A stretch of 64,000 nucleotides of DNA from Eledone cirrhosa. Its lineage: Eukaryota; Mollusca; Cephalopoda; Octopoda; Eledonidae. Position numbers and translations under genes: made by a program. The notes under the pieces are model-generated. The model ran no database searches, was not told the origin of the DNA, and saw only the letters and a program-made list of their open reading frames with translations. The stretch's first letter is position 1, and each line of letters opens with the position of its first letter. Below are positions 1 to 14,400 of the stretch, one piece after another. The stretch covers positions 5,661,950 to 5,725,949 of the forward strand of contig OZ024740.1 of assembly GCA_964016885.1 (NCBI GenBank), read 5' to 3'.

Positions 1-3000
1 TCAAGACTCTGTGTCCCCTGTAGTGGCCTGAAAGGGGTCTAGTGTGGGGACTAACAGGGTTTTTATCAAGACTCCGTGTCCCCTGTAGTCGCCTGAAAGG
101 GGTCTATTGTGGGAACTAACAGAGGTTTTATCAAGACTCTGTGTCCGCTGTAGTGGCCTGAAAGGGGTTATATTGTGTGGACTAACAGGGTTTTTATCAA
201 GACTCTGGGTCCCCTGAAGTGGCGTGAAAGGGGTCTATTGTGGGGGCAAGCAGGGTTTTTATTAAGACTCTGTGTCCCCTGTAGTGGCCTGAAAGGGGTC
301 TATTGTGGGGACTAACAGGGTTTTTATCAAGAATCTGTGTCCCCTGCTGTGGCCTGAAAGGGGTCTATTGTGGGGACTAACAGATGTTTTATCAAGACTC
401 TGTGTCCCCTGTAGTGGCCTGAAAGGGGTCTATTGTGGGGACTAACAGGGTTTTTATCAAGAATCTGTGTCCCCTGCTGTGGCCTGAAAGGTGTCTATTG
501 TGGGGACTAACAGGGTTTTTATTAAGACTCTGTGTCCCCTGTCGTGGCCTGAAAGGGGTCTATTGTGGGGACTAACAGGTTTTTATCAAGACTCTGTGTC
601 CCCTGCAGTGGCATGAAAGGGGTCTATCGTGGGGACTAACAGGGTTTTTATCAAGACTCTGGGTCCCCTGTAGTGGCCTGAAAGGGGTCTATTGTGGGGA
701 CTAACAGGGTTTTTATTAAGACTCTGTGTCCCCTGTGGTGGCCTGAAAGGGGTCTATTGTGGGGACTAACAGATGTTTTATCAAGACTCTGTGTCCCCTG
801 TAGTGGCCTGAAAGGGGTCTATTGTGGGGACTAACAGGGTTTTTATCAAGACTCTGGGTCCCCTGTAGTGGCCTGAAAGGGATCTATTGTGGGGACTAAC
901 AGTGTTTTTATCAAGACTCTGTGTCCCCTGTAGTGGCCTGAAAGGGGTCTATTGTGGGGACTAACAGGGTTTTTATCAAATATCTGTGTCCCCTGCTGTG
1001 GCCTGAAAGGGGTCTATTGTGGGGACTAACAGGGTTTTTATCAAGACTCTGTGTCTCCTGTAGTTGCCTGAAAGGGGTCTATTGTGGGGACTAACAGGGT
1101 TTTTATTAAGACTCTGTATCCCCAGTAGTGGCCTGAAAGGGGTCTATTGTGGGGACTAACAGGGTTTTTATCAAGACTCTGTGTCCCATGTAGTGGCCTG
1201 AAAGGGATCTATTTTGGGGACTAACAGGGTTTTTATCAAGACTCTGTGTCCCCTGTAGTGGCCTGAAAGGGGTCTATTGTGGGGACTAACAGGGTTTTTA
1301 TCAAGGATCTCCGTCCCCTGCAGTGGCCCGAAAAGGGTAAATTATGGGGACTAACAGAGGTTTTATCAAGACTCTGTGTCCCCTGTAGTGACCTGAAATG
1401 TGTCTATTGTGGGGTCTAACAGGGTTTTTATCAAGACTCTGTGTGCTCTGTATTGGCGTGAAAGGGGTCTATTGTGGGGACTAACAGGGTTTTTATTAAG
1501 AATCTGTGTCCCCTGCAGTGGCCTGAAAGGCGTCTATTGTGGGGACTAACAGGGTTTTTATCAAGAATCTGTGTCCCCTGCAGTGGCCTGAAAGGCGTCT
1601 ATTGTGGGGACTAACAGTGTTTTTATCAAGACTCTGTGTCCCCTGTAGTGGCCCGAAAGGTGTCTAGTGTGGGGACTAACAGAGGTTTTATCAAGACCCT
1701 GTGTCCCCTGTAGTGGCCTGAAAGGGGTAAATTGTGGGGACTATCAGAGGTTTTATCAAGACTCCGTGTCCCATGTAGTGGCCTGAAAGGCTTCTATTTA
1801 GGGGAGTAACAGGGTTTTTATCAAGACTCTGGGTCCCCTGTAGTGGCCTGAAAGGGGTCTATTGTGGGGACTAACAGAGGTTTTATTAAGACTCTGTGTC
1901 CCCTGTAGTGGCTTGAAAGGGGTTTATTGTGGGGACTACCAGAGGTTTTATCAAGACTCTCTGTCCCCTGTAGTGGCCTGAGAGGGGTTTATTTTTGGGC
2001 CTAACAGAGGTTTTATCAAGACTCTGTGTCCCCTGTAATGGCATGAAAGGGGTCTATTATGGGGACTAACAGATGTTTTATCAAGACTCTGTGTCCCCTG
2101 TAGTGGCCTGAAAGGGGTCTAGTGTGGGGACTAACAGGGTTTTTATCAAGATTCTGTGTCCCCTGTAGTGGCCTGAAAGGGGTCTATTGTGGGAACTAAC
2201 AGAGGTTTTATCAAGATTCTGTGTCTCCTGTAGTGGCCTGAAAGGGGTCTATTGTGGGAACTAACAGAGGTTTTATCAAGACTCTGTGTCTCCTGTAGTG
2301 GCCTGAAAGGGGTCTATTGTGGGGACTAACAGGGTATTTATCAAGACTCTGTGTCTCCTGTAGTGGCCTGAAAGGGGTCTATTGTGGGGACTAACAGATG
2401 TTTTATCAAGACTCTGTGTCCCCTGTAATGGCCTGAAAGGGGTCTATTGTGTGAACGAACAGGGTTTTTATCAAGACTCTGTGTCCCCTGTAGTGGCCTG
2501 AAAGGGGTCTATTGTGGGGACTAACAGATGTTTTATCAAGACTCTGTGTCCCCTGTAGTGGCCTGAAAGGGTTCTAGTGTGGGGACTAACAGAGGTTTTA
2601 TCAAGACCCTGTGTCCCCTGTAGTGGACTGAAAGGGGTAAATTGTGGGGACTAACAGGGTTTTATCAAGACTCTGTGTCCCCTGTAGTGGCCTGAAAGGG
2701 GTCTAGTGTGGGGACTAACAGGGTTTTTATCAAGACTCCGTGTCCCCTGTAGTCGCCTGAAAGGGGTCTATTGTGGGAACTAACAGAGGTTTTATCAAGA
2801 CTCTGTGTCCGCTGTAGTGGCCTGAAAGGGGTTATATTGTGTGGACTAACAGGGTTTTTATCAAGACTCTGTGTCTCCTGTAGTGGCCTGAAAGGGGTCT
2901 ATTGTGGGGACTAACAGTGGTTTTATCAAGACCCTGTGTCCCCTGTAGTGGCCTGAAAGGGGTCTATTGTGGGGACTAATAGGGTTTTTATGAAGACTCT

Positions 3001-4960
3001 GTGTCCCCTGTAGTGGCCTGAAAGGTATCTATTGTGGGGACTAACAGGGTTTTTATCAAGACTCTGTGTCCCCTGTAGTGGCGTGAAAGGGGTCTATTGT
3101 GGGGACAAGCAGGGTTTTTATTAAGACTCTGTGTCCCCTGTAGTGGCCTGAAAGGGGTCTATTGTGGGGACTAACAGGGTTTTTATCAAGAATCTGTGTC
3201 CCCTGCTGTGGCCTGAAAGGGGTCTATTGTGGGGACTAACAGATGTTTTATCAAGACTCTGTGTCCCCTGTAGTGGCCTGAAAGGGGTCTATTGTGGGGA
3301 CTAACAGGGTTTTTATCAAGAATCTGTGTCCCCTGCTGTGGACTGAAAGGTGTCTATTGTGGGGACTAACAGGGTTTTTATTAAGACTCTGTGTCCCCTG
3401 TCGTGGCCTGAAAGGGTTCTATTGTGGGGACTAGCAGGTTTTTATCAAGACTCTGTGTCCCCTGCAGTGGCCTGAAAGGGGTCTATCGTGGGGACTAACA
3501 GGATTTTTATCAAGACTCTGGGTCCCCTGTAGTGGCCTGAAAGGGGTCTATTGTGGGGACTAACAGGGTTTTTATTAAGACTCTGTGTCCCCTGTGGTGG
3601 CCTGAAAGGGGTCTATTGTGGGGACTAACAGATGTTTTATCAAGACTCTGTGTCCCCTGTAGTGGCCTGAAAGGGGTCTATTGTGGGGACTAACAGGGTC
3701 TTTATCAAGACTCTGGGTCCCCTGTAGTGGCCTGAAAGGGATCTATTGTGGGGACTAACAGGGTTTTTATCAAGACTCTGTGTCCCCTGTAGTGGCCTGA
3801 AAGGGGTCTATTGTGGGGACTAACAGGGTTTTTATCAAATATCTGTGTCCCCTGCTGTGGCCTGAAAGGGGTCTATTGTGGGGACTAACAGGGTTTTTAT
3901 CAAGACTCTGTGTCTCCTGTAGTTGCCTGAAAGGGGTCTATTGTGGGGACTAACAGGGTTTTTATTAAGACTCTGTATCCCCAGTAGTGGCCTGAAAGGG
4001 GTCTATTGTGGGGACTAACAGGGTTTTTATCAAGACTCTGTGTCCCATGTAGTGGCCTGAAAGGGATCTATTTTGGGGACTAACAGGGTTTTTATCAAGA
4101 CTCTGTGTCCCCTGTAGTGGCCTGAAAGGGGTCTATTGTGGGGACTAACAGGGTTTTTATCAAGGATCTCCGTCCCCTGCAGTGGCCCGAAAAGGGTAAA
4201 TTATGGGGACTAACAGAGGTTTTATCAAGACTCTGTGTCCCCTGTAGTGACCTGAAATGTGTCTATTGTGGGGTCTAACAGGGTTTTTATCAAGACTCTG
4301 TGTGCTCTGTATTGGCGTGAAAGGGGTCTATTGTGGGGACTAACAGGGTTTTTATCAAGAATCTGTGTCCCCTGCAGTGGCCTGAAAGGCGTCTATTGTG
4401 GGGACTAACAGGGTTTTTATCAAGAATCTGTGTCCCCTGCAGTGGCCTGAAAGGCGTCTATTGTGGGGACTAACAGTGTTTTTATCAAGACTCTGTGTCC
4501 CCTGTAGTGGCCCGAAAGGTGTGAAGTGTGGGGACTAACAGAGGTTTTATCAAGACCCTGTGTCCCCTGTAGTGGCCTGAAAGGGGTAAATTGTGGGAAC
4601 TAACAGAGGTTTTATCAAGACTCCGTGTCCCATGTAGTGGCCTGAAAGGCTTCTATTTAAGGGAGTAACAGGGTTTTTATCAAGACTCTGGGTCCCCTGT
4701 AGTGGCCTGAAAGGGGTCTATTGTGGGGACTAACAGAGGTTTTATCAAGACTCTGTGTCCCCTGTAGTGGCTTGAAAGGGGTTTATTGTGGAGACTACCA
4801 GAGGTTTTATCAAGACTCTGTGTCCCCTGTAGTGGCCTGAGAGGGGTTTATTTTTGGGCCTAACAGAGGTTTTATCAAGACTCTGTGTCCCCTGTAATGG
4901 CCTGAAAGGGGTCTATTGTGGGGACTAACAGATGTTTTATCAAGACTCTGAGTCCCCTGT
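1..4960. repeat. Higher-order duplication inside array A (about 2.66-2.86 kb period)
   Basis: The sequence from base 1 is repeated from about 2,665 with the same private variants. These include the 'agtcgcctgaa' unit, the 'gttatattgtgtggac' unit and, after an extra block of three units in the second copy, the 'gacaagcagg' unit (about 248 versus 3,106) and the 'cttctattta' unit (about 1,792 versus 4,650). The offset changes from 2,664 to about 2,859 bp, a difference of 195 bp, or exactly three units. The second copy can be followed to about 4,960. Confidence 0.85.
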
Positions 4961-5679
4961 AGTGGCCTGAAAGGGGTCTAGTGTGGGGACTAACAGAGAT
5001 TTTATCAAGACCCTGTGTCCCCTGTAGTGGCCTGAAAGGGGTCTATTGTGGGGACTCACAGGGTTTTTATCAAGACTCTGTGTCCCCTGTAGTGGCCTGA
5101 AAGGTATCTATTGTGGGGACTAACAGGGTTTTTATCAAGACTCTGTGTACCCTGTACTGGCGTGAAAGGAGTCTATTGTGGGGACAAACAGGGTTTTTAT
5201 TAAGACTCTGTGTCCCCTGTAGTGGCCTGAAAGGGGTCTATTGTGGGGACTAACAGATGTTTTATCAAGACTCTGTGTCCCCTGTAGTGGCCTGAAAGGG
5301 GTCTATTGTGGGGACTAACAGGGTTTTTATCAAGAATCTGTGTCCCCTGTATTGGCCTGAAAGGGGTCTATTGTGGGGACTAACAGGGTTTTTATCAAGA
5401 CTCTGGGTACCCTGTAGTGGCCTGAAAGAGGTCTATTTTGGGGACTAACAGGGTTTTTATCAAGAATCTGTGTCCCCTGCAGTGGCCTGAAAGGCGTCTA
5501 TCGTGGGGACTAACAGAGGTTTTATCAAGACGCTGTGTCTGCTGTAGTGGCCTGAAAGGGGTCTATTGTGGGGACTAACAGGGTTTTTATCAAACTCTGG
5601 GTCCCGTGTAGTGACCTGAAAGGGGTCTATTGTGGGGACTAACAGGGTTTTTATCAAGACTCTGTGTCCCCTGTAGTGG

Positions 5680-8430
5680 CCTCAATGGGGTCTATTTTGG
5701 GGACTAACAGAGGTTTTATCAAGACTCTGTGTCCCCTGTAGTGGCCTGAAAGGGATCTAGTGTGGGGACTAACCGAGGTTTTATCAAGACTCTGTGTCCC
5801 CTGTAGTGGTCTGATATGGGTAAATTGTGGGGACTAACAGAGGTTTTATCAAGTCTCTGTGTCCCCTGTCGTGGCCTGAAAGGGGTCTATTGTGGGGACT
5901 AACAGGGTTTTTATCAAGACTCTGTGTCCCCTGTAGTGGCCTGAATTGGGTCTATTGTGGGGACTAACAGAGGTTTTATCAAGACGCTGTGTCCGCTGTA
6001 GTGGCCTGAAAGGGGTCTATTGTGGGGACTAGCAGGGTTTTTATCAAACTCTGGGTCCCGTGTAGTGGCCTGAAAGGGGTCTATTGTGGGGACTAACAGG
6101 GTTTTTAACAAGACTCTGTGTCCCCTGTAGTGGCCTGAATGGGGTCTATTGTCGGGACTACCAGAGGTTTTATCAAGACGCTGTGTTCGCTGTAGTGGCC
6201 TGAAAGGGGTCTATTGTGGGGACTAACAGGGTTTTTATCAAACTCTGGGTCCCGTGTAGTGGCCTGAAAGGGGTCTATTGTGGGGACTAACAGGGTTTTT
6301 ATCAAGACTCTGTGTCCCCTGTAGTGGCCTGAAAGGGATCTATTGTGGGGACTAACAGGGTTTTTATCAAGACTGTGTCCCCTGTAGTGGCCTGAAAGGG
6401 GTCTATTGTGGGGACTAACAGGGTTTTTATTAAGACTCTGTGTCTCCTGTAGTGGCCTGAAAGGGGTCTATTGTGGGGACTAACAGGCTTTTTAGCAAGA
6501 CTCTGGGTCCCCTGTAGTGGCCTGAAAGGGGTCTATTGTGGGGACTAACAGGGTTTTTTATCAAGACTCTATGTCCCCTGTAGTGGCCTGAAAGGGATCT
6601 ATTGTGGGGACTAACAGGGTTTTTATCAAGACTCTGTGTACCCTGTAGTGGCGTGAAAGGAGTCTATTGTGGGGACAAACAGGGTTTTTATTAAGACTCT
6701 GTGTCCCCTGTAGTGGCCTGAAAGGTATCTATTGTGGGGACTAACAGGGTTTTTATCAAGACTCTGTGTACCCTGTAGTGGCGTGAAAGGAGTCTATTGT
6801 GGGGACAAACAGGGTTTTTATTAAGACTCTGTGTCCCCTGTAGTGGCCTGAAAGGGGTCTATTGTGGGGACTAACAGATGTTTTATCAAGACTCTGTGTC
6901 CCCTGTAGTGGCCTGAAAGGGGTCTATTGTTGGGACTAACAGGGTTTTTATCAAGAATCTGTGTCCCCTGTAGTGGGCTGAAAGGGGTCTATTGTGGGGA
7001 CTAACAGGGTTTTTATCAAGACTCTGTGTCCCCTGTAGTGGCCTCAATGGGGTCTATTTTGGGGACTAACAGAGGTTTTATCAAGACTCTGTGTCCCCTG
7101 TAGTGGCCTGAAAGGGATCTAGTGTGGGGACTAACCGAGGTTTTATCAAGACTCTGTGTCCCCTGTAGTGGTCTGATATGGGTAAATTGTGGGGACTAAC
7201 AGAGGTTTTATCAAGTCTCTGTGTCCCCTGTCGTGGCCTGAAAGGGGTCTATTGTGGGGACTAACAGGGTTTTTATCAAGACTCTGTGTCCCCTGTAGTG
7301 GCCTGAATTGGGTCTATTGTGGGGACTAACAGAGGTTTTATCAAGACGCTGTGTCCGCTGTAGTGGCCTGAAAGGGGTCTATTGTGGGGACTAGCAGGGT
7401 TTTTATCAAACTCTGGGTCCCGTGTAGTGGCCTGAAAGGGGTCTATTGTGGGGACTAACAGGGTTTTTAACAAGACTCTGTGTCCCCTGTAGTGGCCTGA
7501 ATGGGGTCTATTGTCGGGACTACCAGAGGTTTTATCAAGACGCTGTGTTCGCTGTAGTGGCCTGAAAGGGGTCTATTGTGGGGACTAACAGGGTTTTTAT
7601 CAAACTCTGGGTCCCGTGTAGTGGCCTGAAAGGGGTCTATTGTGGGGACTAACAGGGTTTTTATCAAGACTCTGTGTCCCCTGTAGTGGCCTGAAAGGGA
7701 TCTATTGTGGGGACTAACAGGGTTTTTATCAAGACTGTGTCCCCTGTAGTGGCCTGAAAGGGGTCTATTGTGGGGACTAACAGGGTTTTTATTAAGACTC
7801 TGTGTCTCCTGTAGTGGCCTGAAAGGGGTCTATTGTGGGGACTAACAGGCTTTTTAGCAAGACTCTGGGTCCCCTGTAGTGGCCTGAAAGGGGTCTATTG
7901 TGGGGACTAACAGGGTTTTTTATCAAGACTCTATGTCCCCTGTAGTGGCCTGAAAGGGATCTATTGTGGGGACTAACAGGGTTTTTATCAAGACTCTGTG
8001 TACCCTGTAGTGGCGTGAAAGGAGTCTATTGTGGGGACAAACAGGGTTTTTATTAAGACTCTGTGTCCCCTGTAGTGGCCTGAAAGGTATCTATTGTGGG
8101 GACTAACAGGGTTTTTATCAAGACTCTGTGTACCCTGTAGTGGCGTGAAAGGAGTCTATTGTGGGGACAAACAGGGTTTTTATTAAGACTCTGTGTCCCC
8201 TGTAGTGGCCTGAAAGGGGTCTATTGTGGGGACTAACAGATGTTTTATCAAGACTCTGTGTCCCCTGTAGTGGCCTGAAAGGGGTCTATTGTTGGGACTA
8301 ACAGGGTTTTTATCAAGAATCTGTGTCCCCTGTAGTGGGCTGAAAGGGGTCTATTGTGGGGACTAACAGGGTTTTTATCAAGACTCTGTGTCCCCTGTAG
8401 TGGCCTCAATGGGGTCTATTTTGGGGACTA
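5680..8430. repeat. Higher-order duplication inside array A (1,362-bp period)
   Basis: A block marked by the variant 'gcctcaatggggtctatttt' recurs at about 5,680, 7,042 and 8,404. The intervening variants are copied at a constant 1,362-bp offset (about 21 units), for example the 'gactaccagagg' and 'gtgttcgctgtag' units. Further copies of the same block, partly rearranged, are visible near 8,731, 11,586 and 15,927. Confidence 0.85.
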
Positions 8431-11400
8431 ACAGAGGTTTTATCAAGACTCTGTGTCCCCTGTAGTGGCCTGAAAGGGGTCTATTTTGGGGACTAACAGG
8501 GTTTTTATCAAGAATCTGTGTCCCCTGCAGTGGCCTGAAAGGCGTCTATTGTGGGGACTAACAGAGGTTTTATCAAGACGCTGTGTCTGCTGTAGTGGCC
8601 TGAAAGGGGTCTATTGTGGGGACTAACAGGGTTTTTATCAAACTCTGGGTCCCGTGTAGTGACCTGAAAGGGGTCTATTGTGGGGACTAACAGGGTTTTT
8701 ATCAAGACTCTGTGTCCCCTGTAGTGGCCTCAATGGGGTCTATTTTGGGGACTAACAGAGGTTTTATCAAGACTCTGTGTCCCCTGTAGTGGCCTGAAAG
8801 GGGTCTAGTGTGGGGACTAACCGAGGTTTTATCAAGACTCTGTGTCCCCTGTAGTGGTCTGATATGGGTAAATTGTGGGGACTAACAGAGGTTTTATCAA
8901 GTCTCTGTGTCCCCTGTCGTGGCCTGAAAGGGGTCTATTGTGGGGACTAACAGGGTTTTTATCAAGACTCTGTGTCCCCTGTAGTGGCCTGAATTGGGTC
9001 TATTGTGGGGACTAACAGAGGTTTTATCAAGACGCTGTGTCCGCTGTAGTGGCCTGAAAGGTGTCTATTGTGGGGACTAGGAGGGTTTTTATCAAACTCT
9101 GGGTCCCCTGTAGTGGCCTGAAAGGGGTCTATTGTGGGGACTAACAGGGTTTTTAACAAGACTCTGTGTCCCCTGTAGTGGCCTGAATGGGGTCTATTGT
9201 CGGGACTAACAGGGTTTTTATCAAGACTGTGTCCCCTGTAGTGGCCTGAAAGGGGTCTATTGTGGGGACTAACAGGGTTTTTATTAAGACTCTGTGTCTC
9301 CTGTAGTGGCCTGAAAGGGGTCTATTGTGGGGACTAACAGGCTTTTTAGCAAGACTCTGGGTCCCCTGTAGTGGCCTGAAAGGGGTCTATTGTGGGGACT
9401 AACAGGGTTTTTTATCAAGACTCTATGTCCCCTGTAGTGGCCTGAAAGGGATCTATTGTGGGGACTAACAGGGTTTTTATCAAGACTCTGTGTCCCCTGT
9501 AGTGGCCTGAAAGGGGTCTATTGTGGGGACTAACAGGGTTTTTTTATCAAGACTCTGTGTCCCCTGTAGTGGCCTGAAAGGGATCTATTGTGGGGACTAA
9601 CAGGGGTTTTATTAAGACTCTGTGTCCCCTGTAGTGGCCTGAAATGGGTCTATTGTGGTGTCTAACAGGGTTTTTATCAAGACTCTGTGTTCTCTGTAGT
9701 GGCCTGAAAGGGGTCTTTTGTGGGGACTAACAGAGGTTTTATCAATACTCCGTGTCCCATGTAGTGGCCTGAAAAGGGTCTATTGTGGGGAGTAACAGGG
9801 CTTTTATCAAGACTCTGCGCCCCTGTAGTGGCCTGAAAGGGGTCTATTGTGGAGGACTAACAGAGGTTTTATCAAGACTCTGTGTCCCCTGTAGTGGCTT
9901 GAAAGGGGTTTATTGTGGGGACTAACAGAGTATTTATCAAGACTCTGTGTCCCCTGTAGTGGCCTGAAAGGGGTCTATTGTGGGGACTAACAGGGTTTTT
10001 ATCAATAATCTGTGTCCCCTGCAGTGGCCTGAAAGGCGTCTATTGTGGGGACTAACAGAGGTTTTATCAATAATCCGTGTCCCATGTAGTGGCCTGAAAG
10101 GGGTCTATTGTGGGGAGTAACAGGCTTTTTATCAAGACTCTGCGCCCCTGTAGTGGCCTGAAAGGGGTCTATTGTGGGGACTAACAGAGGTTTTATCAAG
10201 ACTCTGTGTCCCCTGTAGTGGCCTGATAGGGGTAAATTGTGGGGACTAACAGAGGTTTTATCAAGTCTCTGTGTCCCCTGTCGTGGCCTGAAAGGGGTCT
10301 ATTGTGGGGACTAACAGGGTTTTTATCAAGACTCTGTGTCCCCTGTAGTGGCCTGAATTGGGTCTATTGTGGGGACTAACAGAGGTTTTATCAAGACGCT
10401 GTGTCCGCTGTAGTGGCCTGAAAGGGGTCTATTGTGGGGACTAACAGGGTTTTTATCATACTCTGGGTCCCGTGTAGTGGCCTGAAAGGGGTCTATTGTG
10501 GGAACTAACAGGGTTTTTATCAAGACTCTGTGTCCCCTGTAGTGGCCTGAATGGGGTCTATTGTGGGGACTACCAGAGGTTTTATCAAGACGCTGTGTCC
10601 ACTGTAGTGGCCTGAAAGGGGTCTATTGTGGGGACTAACAGGGTTTTTATCAAACTCTGGGTCCCGTGTAGTGGCCTGAAAGGGATCTATTGTGGGGACT
10701 AACAGGGGTTTTATTAAGACTCTGTGTCCCCTGTAGTGGCCTGAAAGGGGTCTATTGTGGGGACTAACAGGGTTTTTTATCAAGACTCTGTGTGCTCTGT
10801 AGTGGCCTGAAAGGGGTCTATTGTGGGGAGTAACAGGGTTTATATCAAGACTCTGTGTCCCCTGCAGTGGCCTGAAAGGGGTCTATTGTGGGGACTAACA
10901 GGGTTTTTATCAAGACTCTGGGTCCCCTGTAGTGGCCTGAAAGGGGTCTATTGTGGGGACTAACAGAGGTTTTATCAAGACTCTGTGTCCCCTGTAGTGG
11001 CTTGAAAGGGGTTCATGTTGGGGACTAACAGAGTATTTATCAAGACTCTGTGTCCCCTGTAGTGGCCTGAAAGGGGTCTATTGTGGGGACTAACAGGGTT
11101 TTTATCAATAATCTGTGTCCCCTGCAGTGGCCTGAAAGGCGTCTATTGTGGGGACTAACAGAGGTTTTATCAATACTCCGTGTCCCATGTAGTGGCCTGA
11201 AAGGGGTCTATTGTGGGGACTAACAGGGTTTTTATCAAGACACTGGGTACCCTGTAGTGGCCTGAAAGAGGTCTATTTTGGGGACTAACAGGGTTTTTAT
11301 CAAGAATCTGTGTCCCCTGCAGTGGCCTGAAAGGCGTCTATTGTGGGGACTAACAGAGGTTTTATCAAGACTCTGTGTCCCCTGTAGTGGCTTGAAAGGG

Positions 11401-14400
11401 GTTTATGTTGGGGACTAACAGAGTATTTATCAAGACTCTGTGTCCCCTGTAGTGGCCTGAAAGGGGTCTATTGTGGGGACTAACAGGGTTTTTATCAAAA
11501 TCTGGGTCCCGTGTAGTGGCCTGAAAGGGGTCTATTGTGGGGACTAACAGGGTTTTTATCAAGACTCTGTGTCCCCTGTAGTGGCCTCAATGGGGTCTAT
11601 TTTGGGGACTAACAGAGGTTTTATCAAGACTCTGTGTCCCCTGTAGTGGCCTGAAAGGGGTCTAGTGTGGGGACTAACCGAGGTTTTATCAAGACTCTGT
11701 GTCCCCTGTAGTGGTCTGATAGGGGTAAATTGTGGGGACTAACAGAGGTTTTATCAAGTCTCTGTGTCCCCTGTCGTGGCCTGAAAGGGGTCTATTGTGG
11801 GGACTAACAGGGTTTTTATCAAGACTCTGTGTCTCCTGTAGTGGCCTGAATTGGGTCTATTGTGGGGACTAACAGAGGTTTTATCAAGACGCTGTGTCCG
11901 CTGTAGTGGCCTGAAAGGGGTCTATTGTGGGGACTAACAGGGTTTTTATCAAACTCTGGGTCCCGTGTAGTGGCCTGAAAGGGGTCTATTGTGGGGACTA
12001 ACAGGGTTTTTATCAAGACTCTGTGTCCCCTGTAGTGGCCTGAATGGGGTCTATTGTCGGGACTACCAGAGGTTTTATCAAGACGCTGTGTTCGCTGTAG
12101 TGGCCTGAAAGGGGTCTATTGTGGGGACTAACAGGGTTTTTATCAAACTCTGGGTCCCGTGTAGTGGCCTGAAAGGGGTCTATTGTGGGGACTAACAGGG
12201 TTTTTATCAAGACTCTGTGTCCCCTGTAGTGGCCTGAAAGGGATCTATTGTGGGGACTAACAGGGTTTTTATCAAGACTGTGTCCCCTGTAGTGGCCTGA
12301 AAGGGGTCTATTGTGGGGACTAACAGGGTTTTTATTAAGACTCTGTGTCTCCTGTAGTGGCCTGAAAGGGGTCTATTGTGGGGACTAACAGGCTTTTTAG
12401 CAAGACTCTGGGTCCCCTGTAGTGGCCTGAAAGGGGTCTATTGTGGGGACTAACAGGGTTTTTTATCAAGACTCTATGTCCCCTGTAGTGGCCTGAAAGG
12501 GATCTATTGTGGGGACTAACAGGGTTTTTTTATCAAGACTCTGTGTCCCCTGTAGTGGCCTGAAAGGGATCTATTGTGGGGACTAACAGGGGTTTTATTA
12601 AGACTCTGTGTCCCCTGTAGTGGCCTGAAATGGGTCTATTGTGGTGTCTAACAGGGTTTTTATCAAGACTCTGTGTTCTCTGTAGTGGCCTGAAAGGGGT
12701 CTTTTGTGGGGACCTACAGAGGTTTTATCAATACTCCGTGTCCCATGTAGTGGCCTGAAAAGGGTCTATTGTGGGGAGTAACAGGGCTTTTATCAAGACT
12801 CTGCGCCCCTGTAGTGGCCTGAAAGGGGTCTATTGTGGGGACTAACAGAGGTTTTATCAAGACTCTGTGTCCCCTGTAGTGGCTTGAAAGGGGTTTATTG
12901 TGGGGACTAACAGAGTATTTATCAAGACTCTGTGTCCCCTGTAGTGGCCTGAAAGGGGTCTATTGTGGGGACTAACAGGGTTTTTATCAATAATCTGTGT
13001 CCCCTGCAGTGGCCTGAAAGTCGTCTATTGTGGGGACTAACAGAGGTTTTATCACTACTCCGTGTCCCATGTAGTGGCCTGAAAGGGGTCTATTGTGGGG
13101 AGTAACAGGGTTTTTATCAAGACTCTGCGCCCCTGTAGTGGCCTGAAAGGGGTCTATTGTGGGGACTAACAGAGGTTTTATCAAGACTCTGTGTCCCCTG
13201 TAGTGGCCTGATAGGGGTAAATTGTGGGGACTAACAGAGGTTTTATCAAGTCTCTGTGTCCCCTGTCGTGGCCTGAAAGGGGTCTATTGTGGGGACTAAC
13301 AGGGTTTTTATCAAGACTCTGTGTCCCCTGTAGTGGCCTGAAAGGGATCTATTGTGGGGACTAACAGGGTTTTTATCAAGACTCTGCGCCCCTGTAGTGG
13401 CCTGAATTGGGTCTATTGTGGGGACTACCAGAGGTTTTATCAAGACTCTGTGTCCCCTGCAGTGGCCTGAAAGGGGTCTATTGTGGGGACTAACAGGGTT
13501 TTTATCAAGACTCTGGGTCCCCTGTAGTGGCCTGAAAGGGGTCTATTGTGGGGACTAACAGGGTTTTTATCAAGAATCTGTGTCCCCTGCAGTGGCCAGA
13601 AAGGCGTCTATTGTGGGGTCTAACAGAGGTTTTATGAAGACAATGTGTCCCCTGTAGTGGCCTGAAAGGTGTCTTTTGTGGGTACTAACAGAGGTTTTAT
13701 CAATACTCCGTGTCCCATGTAGTGGCCTGAAAAGGGTCTATTGTGGGGAGTAACAGGGCTTTTATCAAGACTCTGCGCCCCTGTAGTGTCCTGAAAGGGG
13801 TCTATTGTGGGGACTAACAGAGGTTTTATCAAGACGCTGTGTCCCCTGTAGTGGCTTGAAAGGGGTTTATTGTGGGGACTAACAGAGTATTTATCAAGAC
13901 TCTGCGTCCCCTGTAGTGGCCTGAAAGGGGTCTATTGTGGGGACTAACAGGGTTTTTTATCAAGACTCTATGTCCCCTGTAGTGGCCTGAAAGGGATCTA
14001 TTGTGGGGACTAACAGGGTTTTTATCAAGACTCTGTGTCCCCTGTAGTGGCCTGAAAGGCGTCTATTGTGGGGACTAACAGAGGTTTTATCAATACTCCG
14101 TGTCCCATCTAGTGGCCTGAAAGGGGTCTATTGTGGGGAGTAAGAGGGTTTTTATCAAGACTCTGCGCCCCTGTAGTGGCCTGAAAGGGGTCTATTGTGG
14201 GGACTAACAGAGGTTTTATCAAGACTCTGTGTCCGCTGTAGTGGCCTGAAAGGGGTCTATTGTGGGGACTAACAGGGTTTTTATCAAACTCTGGGTCCCG
14301 TGTAGTGGCCTGAAAGGGGTCTATTGTGGGGACTAACAGGGTTTTTATCAAACTCTGGGTCCCGTGTAGTTGCCTGCATTGGGTCTATTGTGGGGACTAA

